DNA of 6,107 bases, taken from NCBI GenBank assembly GCA_964398645.1, contig CAYNNU010000136.1:1-6107 (forward strand), in the 5' to 3' direction. The DNA comes from Spirochaeta_B sp964398645 (lineage in GTDB: Bacteria; Spirochaetota; Spirochaetia; DSM-27196; DSM-8902). The position numbers were made by a program, and so were the translations under genes. Under the pieces are notes generated by a model. That model searched no databases and was not told the origin of the DNA. It was given only the letters and a program-made list of their open reading frames with translations. Shown here piece by piece: positions 1 to 4,878 of the stretch (within the stretch, counting starts at the first letter, position 1; each line of letters begins with the position of its first letter).

Positions 1-1621
1 GAGCACCGTATTCTTCGCCAAACTGCACAGTTATATCAGATTGTGCATTACCACCCTGGGCATCAAAACTCACAGTAAATTCTTCTGCAGTCCAATGTGC
101 ATATAACATATGATCGCTTACTTCAGTTACCAAAGTTGAGCTTTCAATCAGAGATCCACCGCCGTCTACTGCAGTCCGCCATCCGCTAAAAGTGAAACCA
201 GTTCGACTTGTTGTCGCCAAGGAACCGTAAGTGCTATCAAAGCTAACTGTTTTGCTTGTTGGATCTGGAGTACTGCCACCATCAGCATTAAAAGTAACGG
301 TCATATCTACTGCTGTCCATTGAGCATACAAAGTATGATCACTAGCTGTTGTTAATACAGTAGCATTCTGCACTAAGGTACCACCTGTGGACGCAGTATA
401 CCAGCCATTAAAACTGTAACCACTTCGGACAGGCGTTGGTAAACTTGCGTAACTAGTGTTATAGGTCACATTAATGGAGGTTTGTGCGTCTCCACCTTGA
501 GAGTTAAAGCTCACAGTATATTCTTCTGCTGTCCATTGAGCATACACAGAATGATCACTTGCAACAGAAACAGTGGTTGCGGCTTCAACTATACTGCCAC
601 CAGTGGAAGCAGTATACCAGCCATTGAAACTATATCCTGACCGCACAGGAACCGGTAAACTTCCGTAGGTTGAATCATATGTTACTGTCTTTGCTACTTG
701 GGCGTTACCCCCTTGGGGTACAAAACTCAATGTATAGTCATTTGCAATCCATTTTGCATACAGAGTAAATGCAGAGGTAACAGGATCAGCGAAATCATAG
801 ATAGTAGTTAAGCCAGCATCGGAATACCAAGCATCGAAACTGTAACCGGTTCTTGTTGACTCTGGAGAAGGCTCAACAGCAGAAGCGCTTTCTTGAACTG
901 TTTGTGGATCTACTGCAGTTCCACCATTACTGTCAAAAGACACGGTATAGGTGGGAACTGCCGACCAAAATGCATAAAGAGTAATATCACCACTTACTGT
1001 TGTTGATGCAGTAAATCCACTGCCTCCGCCATTTGTTTGCGTATACCAGCCGGCAAAGGTGTTCCCGGCTTTTGTCGGCGGTGTCGGCAAACTCCCAACA
1101 TTCACTGCTGGTGAACTAACGGTTTGCTCGACAGGATTTGCAGCAACATCTGCGCCCTGGCTATCATAAGTAACAGTATGGCTATATGAATTCCATAAAG
1201 CATACACAGTGGAAGATGCATCAACCACAGTAGCTGCAGTAAATGCACTACCAGATCCGGGAGCCTCTCCTGCTGTTACCTGCTCGGTCCACCATCCGCC
1301 AAAATCCCAGCCAGCCCGCTGAGGGGGTGTCGGCAAACTTCCAACTGTTGTATTGGGAGACACAACGTGGAGCTGTGCCGGTGAGGCGGCGACACTAGCG
1401 CCATTTCCACCAAAACTTACTAGATAATCATAATCCTGCCAGTCAGCATAAAAAACTACGGCCGACCCACTCATCGTGTAAGCTTGGCCTTCTGAATAAG
1501 CAGTTCCGTCCCCATCTGCTTGTGTATTCCAACCGCCAAAGAGATAACCCGTTTTCGCCAATGAGCCAGAGTTAGATGGCAAACTTGCCTGCTCATCAGA
1601 AAAATAGAGTATTACATCCGG
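1..1621 (-). repeat. Array of at least eight InlB B-type repeats in lipoprotein B
   Basis: Each unit runs from a TVxFxxxGG strand through a GYxFxGWYT core to a closing YAxW. By their closing Trp codons the units are 1439-1621, 1193-1438, 965-1192, 749-964, 533-748, 317-532, 92-316 and 1-91 (the last cut by the window edge). The first unit is degenerate: it keeps the FGGW core and YADW end but lacks the TVxF...GG strand. Units 4, 5 and 6 are each exactly 72 residues (216 bp). Units 5 and 6 are closest, sharing 16 consecutive residues (RSGYSFNGWYTASTGG) and identical DNA blocks 216 bp apart. This matches the Listeria-Bacteroides repeat family (Flg_new / List_Bact_rpt), recognised by motif only. 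Confidence 0.9.
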
Positions 1622-2713
1622 CTCAGTTCCCGAGTCAGCACCATTATCATCACAGCTTAGCGAATACACCAGTTTTGAAGCTTCTCCCGCATCGCTTAAA
1701 CCAAAATCATTTTCTGCAAAGATCCGATAACTTACCAAATCACCACTAGCTAGCGACGAGATATCAATTGTTGTGTCTGTATATGTTTCGCTATTAGCAG
1801 CAAGGGCGCCAGAAATATCTGTGTACGGCGAACCATCTAATGAACGGTACACATGATAAGCTGTCTCATTATTCGCTTGATCACTCCAGTCAATCTGTAC
1901 TGATTCAAGTGTTTCTCCCACCCCGCGACTATAATCGGCAAAGGCAACCGCTGTTGGTGCTGATGGCGGCTGAGAAAAATCACCAACATCAAGCACAATA
2001 GATTTTTCCGAAGTCTGACCATCATATACTTCTACTGCTTCTAGAATACGCGCAACAACTACAGAATCACGAAGCAAACGAACCGTCAAATAATAACTAT
2101 CGCTAGCTAGATCATTAGCTTGCAACTGCAAGGTACCGTTTGTCGTATTGGTAACGTACGCTGAATTAGCAGCGGCAGCCAAAACCCCAATACCCATCGA
2201 TAATTCAGAACCAGGCAAAGATGCAATAGAGTCTGTCCAGAATAATTGGACTTCATCAACCTGCTCTGCTGGCCAGGAAACAGCAAAATCCAGATCCCCA
2301 TCACCGATTTGTAATGCTTCTAGTGTTACCGATACACTACTACCGCCTTCTTCGACAGAGACAAGCGTTTGCGCTTGAAAAGACGGATCGGTTTCACCGC
2401 CCATATAGCCATTGACCGTCAAAGTCCACTCACCCAAGGCCAAGTCAGCAACAGCATATCCACCTGAAAAATCAGCAGCAACAAGACTATCAAACTCCTG
2501 ATCGTCAAAACCGCTACGGGTAAGTAAAATTGAATAATCAAGATCGCTTAACGAGACTGTTTGCGGTAATACTGAGCGCGAAAAACCCTCGTCCCCAAGT
2601 TGAATATAGAGAATCCCTGGCTCCAATTCGATTTCCGGCTGAGCCTCTGGTTCAAGAGTTATTGAATTTCGACAAGAAAATAACAAACCGGAAAAGAGCA
2701 CAATCATTACCAA
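1..2713 (-). CDS. Lipoprotein B: large InlB B-repeat (Listeria-Bacteroides repeat) surface protein, partial at both ends
   Basis: The minus-strand frame is open from the gap edge to the left edge: 904 codons without a stop. Numbering from the TTG at 2713, residues 1-14 (ending LLFSC) are the hydrophobic core and lipobox of a lipoprotein signal peptide, with Cys14 as the predicted lipidated residue. No basic n-region is visible, so the real start probably lies in the adjoining gap; ATG at 2707 is an in-window alternative. Residues 25-248 form a beta-rich region without a named family, containing short patches (WTLTVNGY, VSWPAE, YYLTVRLL, EAVEVYDG) that recall spirochaete lipoproteins. Residues about 249-351 look like a fibronectin type III domain (PPSAPTAV start, AYHVYRS, VSYRIFAEN). 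From residue 365 there are at least eight B repeats with FxGW and YAxW motifs. Such repeats are usual in exported adhesin-like proteins; the ligand is unknown. The C-terminus is outside the window. Confidence 0.9.
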   Translation of the reverse strand, partial: MVMIVLFSGLLFSCRNSITLEPEAQPEIELEPGILYIQLGDEGFSRSVLPQTVSLSDLDYSILLTRSGFDDQEFDSLVAADFSGGYAVADLALGEWTLTVNGYMGGETDPSFQAQTLVSVEEGGSSVSVTLEALQIGDGDLDFAVSWPAEQVDEVQLFWTDSIASLPGSELSMGIGVLAAAANSAYVTNTTNGTLQLQANDLASDSYYLTVRLLRDSVVVARILEAVEVYDGQTSEKSIVLDVGDFSQPPSAPTAVAFADYSRGVGETLESVQIDWSDQANNETAYHVYRSLDGSPYTDISGALAANSETYTDTTIDISSLASGDLVSYRIFAENDFGLSDAGEASKLVYSLSCDDNGADSGTEPDVILYFSDEQASLPSNSGSLAKTGYLFGGWNTQADGDGTAYSEGQAYTMSGSAVVFYADWQDYDYLVSFGGNGASVAASPAQLHVVSPNTTVGSLPTPPQRAGWDFGGWWTEQVTAGEAPGSGSAFTAATVVDASSTVYALWNSYSHTVTYDSQGADVAANPVEQTVSSPAVNVGSLPTPPTKAGNTFAGWYTQTNGGGSGFTASTTVSGDITLYAFWSAVPTYTVSFDSNGGTAVDPQTVQESASAVEPSPESTRTGYSFDAWYSDAGLTTIYDFADPVTSAFTLYAKWIANDYTLSFVPQGGNAQVAKTVTYDSTYGSLPVPVRSGYSFNGWYTASTGGSIVEAATTVSVASDHSVYAQWTAEEYTVSFNSQGGDAQTSINVTYNTSYASLPTPVRSGYSFNGWYTASTGGTLVQNATVLTTASDHTLYAQWTAVDMTVTFNADGGSTPDPTSKTVSFDSTYGSLATTSRTGFTFSGWRTAVDGGGSLIESSTLVTEVSDHMLYAHWTAEEFTVSFDAQGGNAQSDITVQFGEEYGA

Positions 2714-2714
2714 G

Positions 2715-2724
2715 NNNNNNNNNN
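2715..2724. other. Assembly gap (10 N)
   Basis: Ten consecutive N separate the stop codon of lipoprotein A (TAA read on the minus strand at 2725-2727) from the signal-peptide coding region of lipoprotein B. Ten N is likely a placeholder, so the true distance and any sequence within it are unknown. The start codon, ribosome binding site and basic n-region of lipoprotein B are expected here. Confidence 0.98.
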
Positions 2725-3819
2725 TTATTCCACCACCTCAAAATCAAATTGGGCGGAACGGAATTCCCCCGAACTTACCTCGACAAACACATTCAAAGTA
2801 TGTATTCCAAAATCCAAACTGGCAGCATTTATTTCTGCTGTGTAATCCGGTGAAACAGTCACCGCAGCATGTGAGCTATTTTCATCTAACAACCAAGTGT
2901 AACTCTCGGCACCACTATTGGTACTAATAACCATAGTTGATGAATAACCGCTTCCGCTCTTGCTAAGCACAGCATCACCAGAAATGCTTATTTCACTTTC
3001 GGCAGGATTACTAACATCGATTGAAACATCGAGTTGGGCAGTGGCGAGTTCCCAATCTGCATAAATTGTATGATCTTCAGCTCTTGTAACTTCAGTTCCT
3101 GCAAGAACTTGAGTGCCTGCTCCGCCTGTTTGTGTATACCAACCGCGAAACCAGTAACCGCTTCGAGTCGGCTCCGGTAGTGCTCCATAGGTTGCGGCAT
3201 ACGTAACCTCACCAGAAGTAGGATCGACCGTCCCTCCGGCAGGGTCAAATGTTACCGTATAGTTTTCAGGGTTCCAATCTGCTTCAAGGGTCATGGCTGA
3301 GGAAACAGCAGAAGCAAAATCCCACTGAGATGCCCCCTCAAGCCAGCCATTAAAAGCATAGCCAGTCAGGGTCGGATCAGCAGGTTCTACTACTGTACTT
3401 CCTGGTTGCACATACTGTGTATCTACAGCAGTTCCGCCTGCGCTGTCAAATTCAACAGTGAAGGCCCATCTGGCATAGACAGTAACATCGGCACTGACAA
3501 CTGTATCAGTTTCAAATTGTGTGCCAGTCCATGGATCAACAAGCCACCATCCTCGAAAGGTATAGCCTGCCTTCGTAGGCGGTGTTGGAAAGGTACCAAC
3601 AGATGTAGCGGGGTCAACAACATTTTTTTGAGCGGGGTCGGCTGCAACGTCAGCACTCTGACTGTCAAACGTAACCTCATAGCTGTATGCCGGATCCGAA
3701 TTTGAATTTGGATTCAAAACCACATTTCCGGAACAACCAACTATCAGTACAAGCAGCACACCTCCCAAAAAAAGCCAAGGCTTTTGGTTTCTCGTTTTCA
3801 CAATACTAATGATATACAC
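2725..3819 (-). CDS. Lipoprotein A: three InlB B-type repeats plus C-terminal Ig/PKD-like domain
   Basis: This encodes a predicted exported lipoprotein of 364 residues. I chose the GTG at 3819 because AGGA lies 4 nt upstream; TTG at 3837 and GTG at 3801 are in-frame alternatives without a better site. The n-region has Lys/Arg (KTRNQK), then a hydrophobic stretch WLFLGGVLLVLIVG and lipobox Cys29. Residues about 46-118, 119-182 and 183-256 are three Listeria-Bacteroides repeats with cores YTFRGWW, YAFNGWL and YWFRGWY and ends YARW, EADW and YADW. Residues 257-364 are repeat-free and beta-rich (YTWLLDEN, IHTLNVFVEVSSG), like an Ig/PKD fold. The protein ends at a TAA beside the assembly gap. It starts 27 nt after the ATPase stop, so co-transcription is likely. 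A role in adhesion or envelope interaction is inferred from the family; the ligand is unknown. Confidence 0.87.
   Translation of the reverse strand: MYIISIVKTRNQKPWLFLGGVLLVLIVGCSGNVVLNPNSNSDPAYSYEVTFDSQSADVAADPAQKNVVDPATSVGTFPTPPTKAGYTFRGWWLVDPWTGTQFETDTVVSADVTVYARWAFTVEFDSAGGTAVDTQYVQPGSTVVEPADPTLTGYAFNGWLEGASQWDFASAVSSAMTLEADWNPENYTVTFDPAGGTVDPTSGEVTYAATYGALPEPTRSGYWFRGWYTQTGGAGTQVLAGTEVTRAEDHTIYADWELATAQLDVSIDVSNPAESEISISGDAVLSKSGSGYSSTMVISTNSGAESYTWLLDENSSHAAVTVSPDYTAEINAASLDFGIHTLNVFVEVSSGEFRSAQFDFEVVE
3052..3684 (-). repeat. Three InlB B-type repeats in lipoprotein A
   Basis: The units are 3466-3684, 3274-3465 and 3052-3273, each ending at a Trp codon. The first, with DSQSADVAADP followed by FPTPPTKAGYTF, closely parallels the third unit of lipoprotein B (DSQGADVAANP, then LPTPPTKAGNTF, at 965-1192). 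This links the two genes by descent or exchange. Confidence 0.87.
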
Positions 3820-3823
3820 ATTT

Positions 3824-3827
3824 TCCT
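3824..3827 (-). promoter_or_regulatory. Candidate ribosome binding site for lipoprotein A
   Basis: AGGA on the minus strand lies 4 nt before GTG 3819. It is the best Shine-Dalgarno match near any in-frame start of this gene and is the reason for choosing that start, though the spacing is short. Confidence 0.5.
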
Positions 3828-3846
3828 GACTTTGCAATAAAAAAGC

Positions 3847-4533
3847 CTAAAACGAAACACTCTCCTTTTCATTGCTCATATAGTTATACATATCAATAGC
3901 ATCCCCTAATTCATTTATACAGCTTTGAATATAATCAGGAGCCATTTCAAAAATGGTGTTTTTTCGTAAGGAAGTTCGACGTTGTAACAGTAATGGAAAA
4001 ATACTATGACTCGAAATTATCAACTGATATTTTTTTGATAGACGAGGAAAAAGATATGACCACATAAGCGACTGTCCAGCAAAACCAATATGATTATCTA
4101 CTTCATCAAGTAACAAAGTTGGACGATCACTATATTTTACTTTATAAGAAACAAACTTTTTCTCTAAATGATCGATCAATTCATTCACCAAACCAATACG
4201 TTTTTCCCCGCTAGAGCGCAACATCTCGTGGCTTTCAAAAAAATCAGGATTAATAAATGATTGATCAGAATCTGCATAACAATCCTGAAAAAAAACCGGC
4301 ATTTGATCCCACTGCATTTTAATTTCATAATCAGTAATTACAGAATTATACCTGCCTGACCAACCACCGCCACAACAGCCTGCAGCATCAGCCATAGCTC
4401 GCAACATGGTAGTTTTACCGGAGCCGTTTGGGCCAAAAAGGACAGTTATCCTGTCATTAAACACATGTTTTTTATTGCTAATTGCTTGCAATGAAACTGG
4501 ATAACCAGAAATAAATTGTAGAGAAGAAATCAT
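3847..4533 (-). CDS. Compact ABC/SMC-type ATPase (AAA_21-like), function unassigned
   Basis: This is a 228-residue soluble ATPase. ATG 4533 is preferred over the upstream in-frame TTG 4545 because GGAG sits 6 nt before the ATG. Motifs in order: Walker A GPNGSGKT at 34-41; an ABC-signature-like SSGEKR at 107-112; Walker B PTLLLDEVD at 138-146 with catalytic Glu144; and the H-loop region LIISSHS with His176. This layout fits the OLD/RecF/ABC-like AAA_21 or AAA_15 group. There is no membrane segment, no TOPRIM or other nuclease domain, and little room for a long coiled coil between Walker A and the signature. Residues 52-57 (GCCGGG) are an unusual Cys/Gly run. It is probably the first gene of the minus-strand unit. 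Sampled 60-base blocks are about 28-40% GC, against about 43-53% in lipoprotein A, so separate ancestry is possible. The fold is confident; the substrate is unknown. Confidence 0.9.
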   Translation of the reverse strand: MISSLQFISGYPVSLQAISNKKHVFNDRITVLFGPNGSGKTTMLRAMADAAGCCGGGWSGRYNSVITDYEIKMQWDQMPVFFQDCYADSDQSFINPDFFESHEMLRSSGEKRIGLVNELIDHLEKKFVSYKVKYSDRPTLLLDEVDNHIGFAGQSLMWSYLFPRLSKKYQLIISSHSIFPLLLQRRTSLRKNTIFEMAPDYIQSCINELGDAIDMYNYMSNEKESVSF

Positions 4534-4539
4534 ATATAG

Positions 4540-4543
4540 CTCC
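4540..4543 (-). promoter_or_regulatory. Ribosome binding site of the ATPase gene
   Basis: GGAG (within TTGGAG) on the minus strand is 6 nt upstream of ATG 4533 and supports that start. The upstream TTG at 4545 has no such site before it. Confidence 0.7.
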
Positions 4544-4544
4544 A

Positions 4545-4578
4545 ATTATATAATACGAAAAGCTCTTTCAATAATCAA
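4545..4578 (-). promoter_or_regulatory. Candidate sigma-70-type promoter for the ATPase/lipoprotein unit
   Basis: Two overlapping options can be read on the minus strand: TTGATT (4573-4578), 17 nt, TATTAT (4550-4555); or TTGAAA (4566-4571), 15 nt, perfect TATAAT (4545-4550). Either would start transcription around 4538-4544, on top of or after the GGAG, giving a nearly leaderless message. Local AT-richness could produce these boxes by chance. Confidence 0.35.
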
Positions 4579-4607
4579 TGTTTTCAAAAACCTTCTCTTT
4601 GCCCAGC

Positions 4608-4636
4608 TTGCAAAAGCCGTCGATACCCTATACATT
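4608..4636 (+). promoter_or_regulatory. Weak candidate promoter for the ferredoxin gene
   Basis: TTGCAA (4608-4613), a 17-nt spacer and TACATT (4631-4636) match the -35/-10 consensus at four of six positions each. TAAAAT at 4640-4645 is a better -10 but has no matching -35. Support is position and spacing only. Confidence 0.3.
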
Positions 4637-4650
4637 AAGTAAAATATTTT

Positions 4651-4658
4651 AAGGAGGA
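4651..4658 (+). promoter_or_regulatory. Strong ribosome binding site of the ferredoxin gene
   Basis: AAGGAGGA is a near-perfect anti-Shine-Dalgarno match, 4 nt before ATG 4663. It is much stronger than the sites of the other genes here and suggests high expression of the ferredoxin. Confidence 0.9.
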
Positions 4659-4662
4659 TTCT

Positions 4663-4833
4663 ATGGCTCATGTTATTTCTGAAGAATGTGTAGCGTGCGG
4701 TGCATGTGTTGATGTGTGCCCTGTACAGGCAATATCAGAGGGTGATCCTATCTATACTATAAATCCCGCAGTATGTACTGATTGCGGCGACTGTGTAGAT
4801 GAATGTCCGACAGAAGCTATTGCTCCGGCATAA
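4663..4833 (+). CDS. 2[4Fe-4S] ferredoxin (clostridial/bacterial type)
   Basis: This is a 56-residue soluble electron carrier of typical length for the family. Two cluster-binding motifs CxxCxxCxxxCP are intact: Cys 9, 12, 15, 19 and Cys 38, 41, 44, 48. The last Cys of each motif normally ligates the opposite cluster. Each is followed by the usual short helix (VQAIS, TEAIA). Proteins of this type shuttle low-potential electrons in anaerobes, for example with pyruvate:ferredoxin oxidoreductase or hydrogenases; no partner enzyme is encoded in the window. The start is fixed by a strong Shine-Dalgarno sequence. The next gene begins 45 nt downstream in the same direction with no evident terminator between, so read-through is likely. 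The gene is too short for many ORF filters but is clearly real. Confidence 0.97.
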   Translation: MAHVISEECVACGACVDVCPVQAISEGDPIYTINPAVCTDCGDCVDECPTEAIAPA

Positions 4834-4878
4834 TCGAAGACCGCTTCATCGAACAATAAACGGCAGGGATTACTGAGT
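4834..4878 (+). other. Short ferredoxin / AsmA-like intergenic spacer
   Basis: The 45 nt hold a small imperfect inverted repeat (TCGAAGA ... TCATCGA, 4834-4852) with no following T run, and the AGGGA ribosome site at 4865-4869. There is no convincing terminator or promoter, which is compatible with one transcript for both genes. Confidence 0.6.

Noticed and set aside
1..1621. DNA-level repeats read as a CRISPR or minisatellite
   Set aside because: The units are 180-250 bp, diverged and in frame, and each encodes a protein repeat. There are no short identical repeats with unique spacers.
1837..2378. Short open frames overlapping lipoprotein B
   Set aside because: They are alternative-frame shadows of the continuous 904-codon lipoprotein B frame and show no independent signals.
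2530..2853. Plus-strand open frame spanning the N gap
   Set aside because: It is open only because N codons are not read as stops. It lies opposite two well-supported lipoprotein genes and has no recognisable protein features.
3406..3705. Plus- and minus-frame open stretches opposite or inside lipoprotein A
   Set aside because: They are shadows of the repeat-coding frame, with no ribosome site and no family resemblance.
3765..3787. Minus-strand hairpin AAAAGC-CTTG-GCTTTT followed by a T run, resembling an intrinsic terminator or attenuator
   Set aside because: It lies within the signal-peptide codons of lipoprotein A, the stem is mostly A-T and the loop is tiny. The T run is explained by Phe/Leu codons, so there is no good case for termination.
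3847..4533. Anti-phage system (Septu, retron-Septu or Gabija-like) based on the ATPase
   Set aside because: No HNH nuclease, TOPRIM domain, helicase or reverse transcriptase accompanies the ATPase. The neighbours are lipoproteins and a ferredoxin, so a defence call would rest on one common fold.
4834..4852. Inverted repeat after the ferredoxin stop as a terminator
   Set aside because: The stem is short and mismatched, and no T tract follows.
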